Assembly: GCA_037447655.1 (NCBI GenBank)
Contig: JBBHKE010001410.1
Location: 64,001 to 124,000 of the forward strand
Direction: 5' to 3'
From: Zygnema cylindricum
Lineage: Eukaryota > Streptophyta > Zygnematophyceae > Zygnematales > Zygnemataceae
DNA length: 60,000 nucleotides
The stretch's first letter is position 1. Each line of letters opens with the position of its first letter. Below the pieces are notes generated by a model. That model was given only the letters and a program-made list of their open reading frames with translations. It was not told the DNA's origin and made no database searches. Below, piece by piece: positions 1-10,860 of this stretch. The translations under genes were made by a program, and so were the position numbers.

Positions 1-307
1 TATTTATCAAATCCTACGTATAGTAGCACTAGTCATAGGCTTAACGGACAAAGCTAACGGCTACGTGTGATTTAATGCACGGTAGGTACCAGGATTAATT
101 ACTGGGTCCGTCAAGACCCCTTTTGGTAAATCTACCTAATCTAACCCCTGTCTTATCTAGAAGGCATGGGCAGCCATGGCTCTATCTCCCTATCCAGCCT
201 TTCATTGACTACAACAAGTGTGGGGGCTTGGAGAAGGGAGTTAGAGGCAGACTGCCTCTGCCTTTTTCTATCCTTATACAGACCTAGAAAATACACAAAT
301 ATCAACA
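1..307 (-). mobile_element. LTR (5' part) of non-autonomous copia-type family A, cut by window edge
   Basis: Read on the minus strand this begins TGTTGATATTTGTGTATTTT and matches the first ~300 bp of the complete family A LTRs at 38887 and 42075. No polypurine tract (CTCCCC on plus) follows position 307, so it is the outer end of an element or a solo LTR rather than a 3' LTR joined to an internal region. The rest lies outside the window. Confidence 0.8.
35..112 (+). other. tRNA-like segment, antisense to its LTR
   Basis: On the strand opposite to LTR transcription there is an A-box-like stretch (GGCTTAACGG) followed about 45 bp later by a B-box/T-arm-like stretch (CCAGGATTAATTACTGG) and GTCCGTC. 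The same segment sits at the same LTR position in every LTR of families A, B and the autonomous copia. It is probably a tRNA-derived insertion, not a functional tRNA gene. Confidence 0.5.
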
Positions 308-867
308 AATACGGCAAGCAATAGAAATTTAAAAATTTCGCACATGATACATCCATTCAAAAATCCTAATCGATATCACAAAAGTAATCTCGTAACGAAC
401 TTTCGTCAAGCTATTTTTGCTAGCTCCCATTTTTCACACTATTTTTGGCGGCGCTCATTTGTCACGCGAAAAAACAGAAAGTTAAAAAATCCTAAAAAAA
501 TTGAGTTGGTATCTGACAAGGCATCTACAAAGAGTGCAAAAATTATGTCGAATTATGACCTGGCCCACACATACATGGTATGCAAATGAAGATTTCAAGT
601 TGATGTTTTTCGGTGAGAAAAATATTTGAAGATCCTCAATATACGATATTATTTTACGTGCGTACGTTTACAGAATATACTGATGGAACGCCACCCTAAC
701 TCTAATTTGGGTTTTTTTCGAATAATAAATGCCCGCCGTATCGATGTACATTAATATATGTACCCGTACAAAATCTGACAATTCGTACACCAAAATCTGA
801 ATATTCGAGTTCGCGTCTCTTTTTCCCAGTGCACATTCACATGTGTGTGGAATTACATTAAATGAAA
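308..867. other. intergenic, nothing recognised
   Basis: AT-rich DNA without a convincing coding frame, tRNA or tandem repeat. The short open frames at 344-589 and 668-940 have no recognisable motif. Confidence 0.4.
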
Positions 868-1925
868 TTTTGTACATTTTTATTTCAAAAATTACATTTT
901 GGTACAGACAAACCTTGTCCGTATACCACACTATAAACATCGAAGAATACTTCCGTTATTAACGCTAATTAAAAAAAGAACCCTAAAAGGCGTTAAGGAA
1001 AAAATAGAATTATCGATTGTATTTCAGGTTTAAATTATTTTAAAAAAGGGCACTGAATTAGCGTTATTTACTCTACACCGCGAATCGTAATTAGAGTAAA
1101 TTACTCTAATTCGGTCGCTCGAAATTTCGACTCTATGACATCAAATAGAGTAAACGATTCTAATTTTTTCATTATTCTAATTTAGGTAAGTTTAATTAGC
1201 GTAAAAAATTGTAATATAGGTTTGTTTTAAATAGTGTGGAGTACGGACGACGTTCGACCGTGCAAAATTGTACTTTTTTAAGTAAAAAGGTACAAATAAT
1301 GATTTAATAGAATCGCGCTCGCACGTGAAATCGCACTAAACGAAAAATCAATCACATCGGGAAAAAGCCGTTCGCATTACTCTCGTCCGTCGACAGCATC
1401 TTCGTCTGTGTGAACATTATCTGACATTCAGCGCGACAAATAATACTGACGTCATAATTACGTCAAAACTATACGGACTGACAGATTTTGTTTGTCTACG
1501 TAATTTAGTGTTCATTATTTCAGCCCGGATAATTATTGCCGACATAACCCAATATAGTTTACTTAAATAAATTAGAGTAAATTTCCTCTGTGAAAAAGTT
1601 ATATCACATAAATTAGAGTTCATTACTCTAATTGTTTTTTTTGGCTTTTTTACTCTAATTTTTTCATTACTCTAATTACAATTCGCGGTGTAGTACACCG
1701 TCAATCGCTATTAGAGTATATAACGCCAATTCGGTGCCCTTTTTTCAAAAAAAAAAACCCGAAATACAATCCATAATTCTATTTTTTCCATTATTCTAAT
1801 TAGGTTTTTCTTTCAATTAGCGTTAGTAATGAAAGTACACTTCGATGGAAATAGTGTGGCGTACGGACAGAATATTTTCGTACGAAATGGTACTTTTTGA
1901 ATTACTTTTCTTTTGTACGGATGAA
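868..1925. mobile_element. inverted-repeat DNA element with a nested TA element
   Basis: Arms 868-1071 and 1697-1925 are imperfect reverse complements: for example CCACACTATAAACATCGAAG on the left against CCACACTATTTCCATCGAAG read from the right, then a shared AACGCTAATT. The arms flank the 615-bp element at 1076-1690. No transposase is present. This looks like a foldback/MITE element of the same superfamily as its insert, since both carry TACACCG, TTAGAGTA, AATTAGCG and TAGTGTGG blocks. Confidence 0.6.
1076..1690 (+). mobile_element. TA-flanked TIR element (MITE), copy 1
   Basis: The termini are inverted repeats of about 28 bp (CACCGCGAATCGTAATTAGA at the left; the right end read in reverse gives CACCGCGAATTGTAATTAGA). 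TA lies on each side (1074-1075, 1691-1692). There is no transposase. The second copy (15709-16326) is in opposite orientation and of almost equal length, and there the TA duplication can be checked against an empty site. Confidence 0.8.
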
Positions 1926-2847
1926 TGTACGGATTCCGTCATTGGAAAATAGCGCTGATGCTTAATAGGGTTAATTCCGTACTTCAGCGCCGATTTCTTG
2001 GAGCATTAAATAGTATTGGTAACAATTATTTAGTCTGCGGCTGGAAATTATCCACGTCATCAATATAAAGAATCGGTACCCTGCAATTTCTAGTGGTGGG
2101 AAGAAATTGTTTGTGTTTAGGCGACATTAGTATGAACGATATTCATTTCAATTAGAGTGACGTGGCTAATCTTAAGCCACTCGCTTGAATAGTTATATTA
2201 ACGCTATTTTATGTATTCCGGCCAAAAAAGGTACGACTGAAATAGTGTTACAAACACTAATAGGGAATTTAATTGAACTTATTTTCAAGAAATTTGTCGC
2301 TTTTACAAACAAAGGACAGGATACAGTATAGCACCGTCCTGTATTCTCATGGGAATACCGTGTTGAAAATTCAGTGCGAAATAAATAACGTACATTATTG
2401 TAACGTAATTTCAAGTTATGCTTCATACAAAATACTAGTGTTGGGTATCGGGTAAATTCATATCGCGATAACTGCGATATTCAATATATCGAATATCGAT
2501 CGAGCAGATTCCTCGATATATCGTACCGGGACCAACATAAATCATCGCGATATATATCGCAAAAAAATGGGTGTCCATACAGTCATAGTACGGACAATCG
2601 TACGAAAAGTCGTACGGATATTTTCACTGACAGCTCATTTATATAATCACTGACAGCTCGTTTTCCCAAAACAAATCATAAAGGATCTTCATGAAAGATC
2701 TCGATGAAAATCCTCTGATGCCAGCTCGACCAATAGGGTTCAGTTACCGATGAAGACCGACCGGAGAAGATCGCGATACGAAAAACCGAATCAGACGAGA
2801 ATCGTTGAGAGCCTCACGAGGAGATCTTGCTACCAACAGCGGATTGG
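1926..2847. other. intergenic; short TATCGATA-rich patch
   Basis: No gene seen. Positions 2455-2575 are unusually rich in overlapping palindromes of the type ATATCGATAT and ATCGCGATATATATCGC; a similar patch starts the tandem repeat at 9935. Confidence 0.4.
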
Positions 2848-3320
2848 TTCTCAAATGTGAGCGGTCAAAACTCCGCCCGCGTGTAGGCGCTAAAAGATCC
2901 TCCAATGTGAACGACCACAAAGTCTGCCCGCGTGTCTAGGATGAATTTTCAAATGTGAACACTTTGAATTATCCTTCACTCCGGGATTCGAGGATCGAAT
3001 CTCGCAATGTGAACGGCCAGAAATCTGCGCGCGTGTCCCGGATAAAATGTCACATCTGAAAGGTTCGAAAGACTGCCGCCCGCACGCCCGCACGTCCAGG
3101 ACAAAATTTTCAAATGTGAACGCGAAGACTTCCGCCCGCGTGTCCGGGATCAAATCCCGGTATGTGAACGGCCAAAATTTGGCACGCGTGTCCCGGATAA
3201 AATCTCAAATCTGAAAGGTTCGAAAGACTGCCGCCCGCACTTGCAGGACAAAATTTTCAAATGTGAACGTTTAGAATTCTGCACGCATGGCCAGGATTAA
3301 ATCTCCAATTGTGAACAAGC
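2848..3320. repeat. GC-rich minisatellite, ~48-bp unit, about ten copies
   Basis: Copies begin with CAAATGTGAACG or a variant near 2850, 2900, 2948, 3004, 3051, 3112, 3158, 3206, 3258 and 3305. The unit continues with a CTGCCCGCGTGT-like core and AGGATAAAATCTC. Copies are diverged, and a GCCCGCAC duplication lies inside one of them (about 3080). The unit is CpG-rich compared with its AT-rich surroundings. Confidence 0.85.
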
Positions 3321-4699
3321 GTGTTGAAGGCATGTGTCGGAACTCGGAAGCGCGTTTCTCTAAGCAGCGTTTATACACACGTAAATGGTTACTATACCGT
3401 GTGGTCGAGTACCGCTATTAGCGTTAACGTTTTTTTCTCCACCTAAAAAACCTTTTCTTCGTCCACACTTGTCAATTTTGTAACCTGACGGTCACGATTG
3501 AAGAATAGGATTATAGCCTCCCCATCGACGGTCTTCAACCTAAAATCCGGCATGTGTGCACGGAGCGAAAAAAACATTAAATTAACAACGATGCATGGTG
3601 TACTACACTGCCCATCGTTACTAGCGATAACGATTTGTTTGCGTTAATGAGAATTGTTAATGTAGTATACTAATTAGTGCATGGAGATGTGACAAACTGT
3701 TATTCAATCCCGTAAAAGGTGTTGTTAACACTATTATATGATTTTTAACAAAATAACTAGCGACCGAATTTGTGTTATAACTTCTAGCAACGATGTGATT
3801 GGGATGATCGAAGGAGACACTATCATACCTTCTAAGTATTCCAGCTGGAGATGCCACGAGCTCAACACTTTTCTTATGTAAAATTTGGAATTATTATCTT
3901 CTTCAACATTCCAAATGGGAAAATGTTTATCTAAACATTAGCAACCTAAATGTTTAAGCAAGAAAAAATAGAAAACGCGGTTGCCAAATTCACACCACCA
4001 GATCATTACAAGTTCAGACAGTATATAATACACATAAAGTATGATACACATACAACATTATACACATATACTACACATATAAGATACGCATATATTATTA
4101 TACACATAGTATAATACGCACATAGTATGGAATGACCACAAGTCAGTTCCCAATTGTTTTCACACATTTGGAAGCATATTAATGAAAAGTGAGATTTTTT
4201 TTTTGCAAAAAGTGTGATGGAGAACACATCAAGGTACAAAAGGGGTAAAAAAAAGAAAAAAATGAAAAACACTTGAAGACTAGAAAAGCCAAAGGAGACT
4301 AAAGCAAATAAAACAAATGAAAAAGTCAACTCTACCTAAAATAAAACCGCCAAAACTAAACAAGTCTACCAAAGATGACTACACACATAGGGAAAACCTA
4401 CAAGACATAACGCCTCACAACCCTAACAAACTAAATTCGACAACCCCAAAGATCGTGGATGAGGACTGGATGCCATGGCAAAAGATGTGGGAGGCCCCGC
4501 GTGTCACCCCCACCTTGCGTCGCCGTAGAAAGGCCACAGGTTGAGCTCGTTGAGTGGCAACTAATACATGTTGACCACAAAACACAACGAGAAGCTCAAT
4601 GGAGGACTTCCTGGTCCTCTAGACACAGTTGTAGAGAAAATCGTCAAGAGCAAAAAGTTTATGGAACAAATTGGACAAACAGGTCCGTCAGGTCTCCGT
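3321..4699. other. intergenic; CACATA-type low-complexity patch at 4020-4130
   Basis: No coding frame with recognisable motifs. Positions about 4020-4130 are an imperfect TACACATA/TAGTATAA repeat. Positions 4440-4560 have coding-like composition but no recognised family. Confidence 0.4.
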
Positions 4700-6285
4700 G
4701 AGCGTAATGTCTTTCTTTAGAAGTCGTCACGTCCCCAACCCCCACGCTCGTATGCAATGTCATGTGAAAAAGAAACGTGGGACACAGTTGGATTCTTGAG
4801 GACCGCGTAGAAAGTCTTCACAACCTCGAGGGGGAAAACAAAGTTAACCGGGGGACTTCGGAAAGCATTAGATTTGGAGCGAGGAAGGAGTATATGAGAA
4901 AATTCTCGTTTCACAATGTAGTCTGCTTCGGCACCAATTGCAACAATTGCATAGCAAACCAAATCATGCGCAACAGTATGTTGTCCCCCACATGAGCAAA
5001 AAAGCAAACGAATCCCTTCAGAATCAAAAGGTTGGTTGCAAACAAAATAAAAGGGTGAGGCAAAAGAAAACGAAGGTGTAAAGCAGATTTTAATTCATAA
5101 AAGGTCGAATGAATTGTCGAAAAAATTGATGTGGCTTGCGTCCAACACCAAACCCAAGACACGAACTTGAACGAGCACGCAATTGAGCAGAAGGTTGCGC
5201 GTTTAGTTGTTGATGAAAATCTAATGCAACCAATTGCTCAGATCTGCGTTGTTACAAACGGAAATTGTTGTTGGCAATAAGTCATGGAAAAGGTGGAATC
5301 TGGGCTTGAGTATCAAGCAATAGAATCGCACGAGCGATGAGAAGATCCTCATGAAAAGGAAATAGGTTTTTTTCCACTTTAGGGATGACCTGGGCCAAAA
5401 TGGGGACATCATCCACAATAAAACAAGAGGAGATGGTAGGTTCCACCAAAGCTCAACTACCCAAATGTGACACCGAAGCAACTCTAACCACAAGAAAGAA
5501 ACCTAAGCCGCCATTAGAAATTGGGAGGCTAGCCTGTTGCCGAGCAAACAAGCCCTCCGACCAATCAAAAATCCCATGCCCAACGTGGTGGAGCACCCTA
5601 AAAAGTTTATCGAGTAAGACTTGAAGAAAAAATAATGATAGAGTTGTTGGCGATAATGTCCAAGCGAGATAGAGATGCAACTGCCACTTAGGAGTTGGAG
5701 AGCTTAAGAAGGTCATCACAGTGCGAGAGGTCCTCCAACACAACATCACCAGTAACAACTTGGTTCACAAGGGATGGAGCTCCAATAGGGGAACCTAAAG
5801 CTTTACTACCCTCCCTTTGGGACTCAATTCGAAAACCCATAAGGACAAGGTAAGTCGAAAGGTAAACCTTGTGGGCACATTTAAATGAGTTAATTGATAA
5901 ACCAAACTTACACTGTTGCTCCACAAAATGGTTTCGGCAGATAAAACTTGGCCTCAAGGACCCACAACAACAATAAGCGTATCATCCGCAATCGAAAGGA
6001 ATAAACAACGGGGAAACCCTAATACTAGAGTCTTGCAAAGCTTGAAGGTGGGCTGAATCACAAAGAGATGCCCTTGAAGGATCACCCTGGTCAGTGCCAA
6101 TCATAGATGGTTGCAGTATCACTAAAGGGACCGCCAAGAGGAAAGATAAGGGAAATGGGACAAGAATAGAATGCACGAACAAAAAAGAAAATTTGGTTGA
6201 TAGACGATGGAGCATGCACGATTTGCGAAAGATAGCATTACGGTTGACTGTGCTGAAGGCCCGGGCAAACATCAATTCACATCAT
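4700..6285 (-). pseudogene. decayed LINE (non-LTR retrotransposon) RT and C-terminal region
   Basis: Minus-strand fragments in several frames line up in the order of a non-LTR reverse transcriptase. First comes NAFNTVNR-like sequence (AFSTVNRNAIF, near 6250), then a GTDQGDPSRASL block equivalent to the LINE G..QGDPL..LF motif (about 6075). The catalytic block follows as IADDTLIVVVGP at about 5950-5990, keeping both Asp residues with Ile in place of the usual Tyr/Phe. Next are GSKALGSPIGAPSLVNQV (about 5800) and LPISNGGLGFF (about 5520). Near 4980-4720, C-terminal sequence of the type CGGQHTVAHDLV resembles tails that follow RT in some plant and algal LINEs. Stops and frameshifts separate all blocks, and nothing upstream of the RT is recognisable. 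The order of motifs makes the class call firm; the clade is not determined. Confidence 0.75.
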
Positions 6286-6434
6286 TTCACATCATTTCTT
6301 GGAGGTAGACAAGTCTCGACACTTTGCGATCCGGTTAGTAAGAAAAGAAAGTACGAGACATACGGTGTAAAAGTACAACTTCACTGTACTCTCGATGGAA
6401 ATGTGACATAAATCCAATGTCCGTAACCCAAATA

Positions 6435-6555
6435 TTAAGAAAAAGAAAAGGAAAAAGAAAAAAGAAAAAAGAAAAAAAAGGAAAAAGAAAAGGAAAAAGA
6501 AAAAAGAAAAAAGAAAAAAAAGGAAAAAGAAAAAAGAAAAGGAAAAAGAAATGAA
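6435..6555. repeat. purine-only simple repeat (GAAAAA/GGAAAAA)n
   Basis: About 120 bp containing only A and G on the plus strand, with irregular GAAAAAG units. It abuts the truncated 5' side of the LINE remnant. The open frames across it (6292-6713, minus) are low-complexity artefacts. Confidence 0.9.
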
Positions 6556-6559
6556 GTAA

Positions 6560-7448
6560 CGAGAATAAAAAAAAACATGGGCTTGTATTTGTCCGTTACC
6601 CAAATAATACGGCCACAAGATGAAATGTGAAAATAATTCAGTATTTGTAACCCAAAATATGTTTGCATTAGATTAAAACTTGAGAAAAAGACAAAAAAAC
6701 AAGTCACGATCACAAATACATAGTTGCTCCTTTCAACTTTTAGTAGTACTTTCTTTCCGTGTACTTTTTTTTCATATTATAGGTAACAACTGTAGACCCT
6801 CTATCATCCCAGGTTTAGAACTCTAACGAAGAAAATATTAAAAACATTTCAAATGACCAAACTATTTTTTCTTTCTTCTCATCCATTTAAAATAAAAAGG
6901 GAGAACCTCTTCCCCTCGATACAACGGCAGATGAGACAAAAGTGGCCAGCTTTAAACTGAAACAAAATACTCAAAGAACCCAAAAAAAGAGAGAACAAAA
7001 CCATAAAACCTACATTAAAAAAAGGGTACGTTTGAAAAGATAAGTTTCCTCTCGTCTTTTTTTATCTTTTCTTCTTTTTTTTCAACTTTTTCGGTAGGAT
7101 CCGATTTGACCGCCTCCTCTTTGTACACATAACTTATAGATTGTTGTGTTTTTAACCGACGACTCCAAAATAAAAGGACAAAAGTCCAAAAAGACAAGTC
7201 CAAAAGAACAAAAAGTCCAAAAGACCAGTTCATTTTGAGACTCGATATTTTCTGACTGGATACTTTTTCATATTCGTATTTCTGATTTCCCAATCCAATT
7301 GAGAGAAGAGAGAGAGAGGGAGAAGGAAAGATTCCATAGGACTACAAGGGCCCAACTTTTTGGTTAAACATTCCCCAATTGATTTCTTACCCATTTAGTA
7401 ACTGAATCGAGTCACTTTCATTTGGTTTTTTTCTCGAATTGTCGCTTA
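6560..7448. other. intergenic / possible 3' flank of the candidate host gene
   Basis: No coding motif seen. Positions from 7448 downwards would be the 3' UTR and downstream DNA of the minus-strand gene model ending at 7449. Confidence 0.35.
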
Positions 7449-9741
7449 TCACTTGTCTTTTTTATCCTCTCCCGGTTCACTGGCGAGATCATCACTGCTT
7501 CCAAGCCAGCTTCTCGAGTCTGCACAATTTTTAGGGTTTCCAAAATTTTAAAAGGGTTTCTTAAGGTTTTCTAGGGAGTTTTGAGGTTTTTCAAAGGATT
7601 TCTATGGTATTCCATTATTTTTTAGGGTTTCCCATTGTTTTTAAGGGTGCTTTTTTCAGGGTTTTCTTAGAGAAAACAAAGGAGTTTCCCGAGGATTTTT
7701 AGTTTTTACAAGTTATTAAGGATTCTTCCTCTTTTTTTTACAGTACCTTCCTGTCGAGCGAAAATCTCCTCTTCTTCTTCACCGTCGGGCAGCTGCTGTA
7801 AACTTTCGTCTGCACGGCGTCTGCTTACATTTTCTTCCGACCTCATCGAAAAAGACGATTTCGAAAGAACTTCATCTTTTTGAATCCGCAATTCAGCGAC
7901 CTCTCCCTCCTCCCCCTCCAAGAGCTCCTCCTCCCTAGAATGAGCTGGGTCAAGAAACCAGTCCTTTGAAGGAGGAAAGGGCGAGGGGGAAAGGGAGAAA
8001 GAGAGGAAGAGGGAAGGGAAGAGGGAGAGGAAGGAGAACGGGAGAGCGAAGGGCAGAGGGAGAGGGAGAGAGAAGGGGAGAGGGAAAGGGAAGGGGAGAG
8101 GGAAGGGGCAAGGGGGAGGGAGAGGGAGAGGGAGAGGGAGAGGGAGCGAGAGAGGGAGGGGGAGAGGGAGGGAGGAAGAGAGGGAGAGGGAGAGGGAGAG
8201 AGAGAGGGAGAGGGAGAGGGAGAGGAAGAGAGACGGAGAGGAAGAGAGAGGGATAGGGAAATTCAATAAAGAAACGACAAAATAAACAAAACAAGGGAAA
8301 GAAACAAAAGAAATAAAAGAAAAAATTGAAAGGATACGTATATCCGAGTATTGTGGGACTGATGCCGAACCCGACGAGAACCTCCGCCACACTTTTCAAT
8401 GCAGCTGCCCAAAAAAAAGAAAAAAAGAAAGAGAAAAAAAGTGTTTTTCAATAGAAAAAGCAAAAAGGTTTTTAAATATAAAAACCAGAATGCTTTTGAA
8501 TATAAGATCATGATCCTGTAGTGCATTTGAATATCGAATCCCGAGCTATATTTTATCATCCAAGGACTCTGAATGTTTTTAAAGACGTTTTTTAGGATAA
8601 ATTAGGGTTTTCTAGTGTTTTTCTAAGGTTTTCTAGGTTTTAGGGTTTTTTAGGATTTACCGTCACCGAAACTCCACACTCTCTCTCTCACAACTGTTAG
8701 AGTCCCCTCAAGAGATACTCCTCGAGCTGCAAAAAGAAAAAAAAAATGAAAAAATTACAAAAAAACCATATTGGTGACGGAAGACGATAAACTTCTGAAA
8801 AAACCATAACAACGGATACTAACACTCCTTCGATAATAATTACTAATAGATAATAGCAATTAATAATCATTAATAATTATTCATAATTGTTCATATTATT
8901 AACTGATTTTTATTATTGATAATATAATTGTTAATTTATATTATTTGCATTAAATATTATCGATACTAGGATGGTTTTAAAAACCTAAAAACAACTGTTT
9001 TGACCAGCAGTCACTATTAACACAAAAGCCGAACGATTATTTGAACACCCACTGATTTTGGACCAATTTTCGACCAATTTTTGATCAGATTTTGACCATG
9101 TTTGACCATTTTTTGACCTCGTTTGGACTATCCTTAGGCATGAAAAGACCACTTATAATTTTTTTTTTGTAATGGGGCAGTTTCCGTCCGTTTTTTTCAC
9201 TACTTGCCCAATTACTGCCTAACATGTGTCATTTGATGACCCAAAATAAAATTCACATTAATCAATCCTATGGCCATAAACTGCCAGGGAGATGGAGAGG
9301 GAGAGGGAGGAGGAGGGGGAGGGGGAGGGGGAGGGGGAGGGGGAGGGGGAGGGGGAGGGGGAGGGGGAGGGGGAGGGGGAGGGGGAGAGGGAGAGGGAGA
9401 GGGAGAGGGAGAGGGAGAGGGAGAGGGAGAGGGAGAGGGAGAGGGAGAGGGAGAGGGAGAGGGAGAGGGAGAGGGAGAGGGAGAGGGAGAGGGAGAGGGA
9501 GAGGGAGAGGGAGAGGGAGAGGGAGAGGGAGAGAGGGAGAGGGAGATGGAGAGGGGGAGGGGGAGGGGGAGAGGGATAGGGAGAGGGAGAGGGAGAGGGA
9601 GAGGGAGGGGAGAGGGAGAGGGAGAATGGTCAACAATAGTAAAATAGTAATAATAATAATATTACCTGCTTCAGATTCAGGCGGGGGTTCTGAGCTCCGG
9701 TACGAATCTGGATATCTCTCCTTCCAATCGTCGTCATCCAT
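7449..9741 (-). CDS. candidate host gene, four exons, 133 aa, function unknown
   Basis: Proposed exons on the minus strand are 9741-9666, 8404-8338, 7934-7747 and 7519-7449. All three introns are GT-AG: donors GCAG|GTAATA, ATAC|GTATCC and GAAG|GTACTG; acceptors TTTGGGCAG|C, CATTCTAG|G and ATTGTGCAG|A. Exon lengths (76, 67, 188, 71) sum to 402 nt, and the frame stays open from ATGGATGAC to TGA. The product begins MDDDDWKERYPDSYRSSEPP, has a hydrophobic stretch near residues 26-46 (includes VAEVLVGFGISPTILGY), an acidic middle (ELLEGEEGEVAELR, DGEEEEEIF) and a charged C-terminus ending EPGEDKKDK. I recognise no domain. Introns 1 and 2 consist largely of (CTCCCT)n on the sense strand; in intron 2 the microsatellite serves as polypyrimidine tract. 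This is an inference from splice signals and phase only; there may be upstream non-coding exons, and intron 2 could use the alternative acceptor at 7964. Confidence 0.5.
7525..7680. repeat. degenerate TTTTAGGG-like sequence in intron 3
   Basis: Repeated, irregular TTTTTAGGGTTTCC, AAAAGGGTTTCTT, TTTTTTAGGGTTTCCC and TTTTTAAGGG units resemble plant telo-box / telomere-type TTTAGGG motifs but are not a regular array. Similar sequence recurs at 8584-8662 and about 10230-10290. Confidence 0.45.
7966..8256. repeat. (GGGAGA)n microsatellite, ~290 bp
   Basis: The plus strand is almost only G and A, with a 6-bp GGGAGA unit and frequent GGAAG/GGGGA variants. It fills most of intron 2 of the candidate host gene. 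The minus-strand frames rich in Pro, Leu and Ser here are repeat translations. Confidence 0.95.
8584..8662. repeat. degenerate TTTTAGGG-like sequence in intron 1
   Basis: Irregular units such as TTAGGGTTTTCTAG, TTTTCTAGGTTTTAGGG and TTTTTTAGGATTT. It is not a regular telomere array. Confidence 0.4.
8663..9286. other. intronic DNA with short TTTTTGACCA repeats
   Basis: No gene. Positions 9050-9125 contain about seven TTTTTGACCA-like units (GACCAATTTTTGATCAGATT and variants). Positions 8840-8960 are AT-rich TAATAATTATT. Confidence 0.5.
9287..9627. repeat. (GGGGGA)n then (GGGAGA)n microsatellite, ~340 bp
   Basis: The array is very regular: GGGGGA units from about 9300 to 9385, GGGAGA units to about 9530, then mixed. 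All plus-strand bases are purine except rare T. It lies in intron 1 of the candidate host gene. The 196-aa and 157-aa frames over it are artefacts. Confidence 0.97.
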
Positions 9742-9974
9742 TTTGTGCTCTTGGGGAGCGACCTTCTTATTATGTCAAAAAAAAAAAGGTAAAAAGGGTA
9801 AAAGGGAAATTTAATCATAGTCCAAAAGAAATAGTGCTTTTTTATATTTTTCTTTTTTTTAGTTTACTGAGTTTTTCTTCAAGTCTTTGAGTTCTTAATG
9901 GCGTTGTATATTGAACAAATTCAAGGACCAAAAATATCGCGATATCGGTATATATATCGTAATACAGAGACCTT
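9742..9974. other. upstream region of the candidate host gene
   Basis: About 230 bp with no recognised promoter box. It contains poly-T/poly-A runs and, from 9935, TATCGCGATATCGGTATATATATCG palindromic sequence leading into the next tandem repeat. Confidence 0.35.
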
Positions 9975-10212
9975 GAAAATCCAATATCGAGTCTGTCCAT
10001 AATTATCAAGTCTGTCGAGGATTAACGAGTCCGACTCAATAATTATCGAGTGTCTATCGATGATTATCCAGTCTGTCGATAATTGTCGAGAGTCTGTCGA
10101 TAATTGTGGAGTGTCTGTCAATAATTATCGAGTCTGTCGATAATTATAGAGTCTCTGTCAATAATATTAGAGTGTCTGCCGAGTCTCTGTCGATAATTAA
10201 CATCGAGTCGGT
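9975..10212. repeat. tandem repeat, ~20-24-bp unit GATAATTATCGAGTCTGTC
   Basis: About ten diverged copies of a unit combining GATAATTATCGAG with TCTGTC. The unit itself contains the palindrome ATAATTAT. Confidence 0.8.
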
Positions 10213-10517
10213 TTTCTTTCTGAGCTCTTCAAGGGTTTTTATAAATTTTATAAAGTTTTCTGTAGAGGTACTTTTTAGGGTTTTTTAAATATTTTAAAGA
10301 GTTCAGAGATATTTAATCACAGTACAAAAAGGAAAATAGGATAAACAGAAGCATTTTAACACAGTCGAATTTTAGGATTATTCATCGACAAAAGACAAAA
10401 AAAAACTGCAAAAAGAAGGAATGTTATTCACAGACAAATGAGAATTTGAAGCATTAGTAAATATTACACATATGCTTTTTAATCTGTTAAAATAGAAATT
10501 CACGCTTTCAAATCTGT

Positions 10518-10860
10518 TTGGAGAGAGAGGGAGAGAGAGAAAAAGTGAGAGTGAGAGAGAGGGAGAGAAAGAGAGGGGGGAGAGAGGGAGGGAGAGAGAG
10601 ACGGAGAGAAAGGGGCAGAAAGGGAGAAGGAGAGAGCGAGAGAGAGAGAAAAAGAGAAAGAAAGAGGGAGAGTGTGAGGGAGAGGCACAGGAAGAGAGAA
10701 AGCGGTCCTATAATTGATGAAAAGTGGCAGAAGGAAAGAGAGACGTACAAAAAGCAGAGGAAGAGAGACATACGAGAGTGAAAGGGATAGGGAGAGAAAG
10801 GAGAGAGAAAACGAGTTTAAATCAGAGAGGGAGAGATAGGGAGACGGAGTGAGCATATTG
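10518..10860. repeat. purine-rich (GA/GGGA) low-complexity tract
   Basis: Irregular GAGAGAGGGAGAGA sequence, purine-rich on the plus strand throughout. Open frames on both strands are repeat translations. Confidence 0.85.

Noticed and set aside
7706-8392. 228-aa single-exon protein on minus
   Set aside because: The middle is microsatellite; only its two ends look coding, and they fit better as separate exons of the spliced model.
8584-8662. Interstitial telomere array
   Set aside because: TTTTAGGG-like units are irregular and few; more likely degenerate intron sequence or telo-box-like motifs.
9224-9814. 196-aa Arg/Gly protein (and 157-aa, 125-aa frames)
   Set aside because: All are translations of the GGGAGA microsatellite on both strands.
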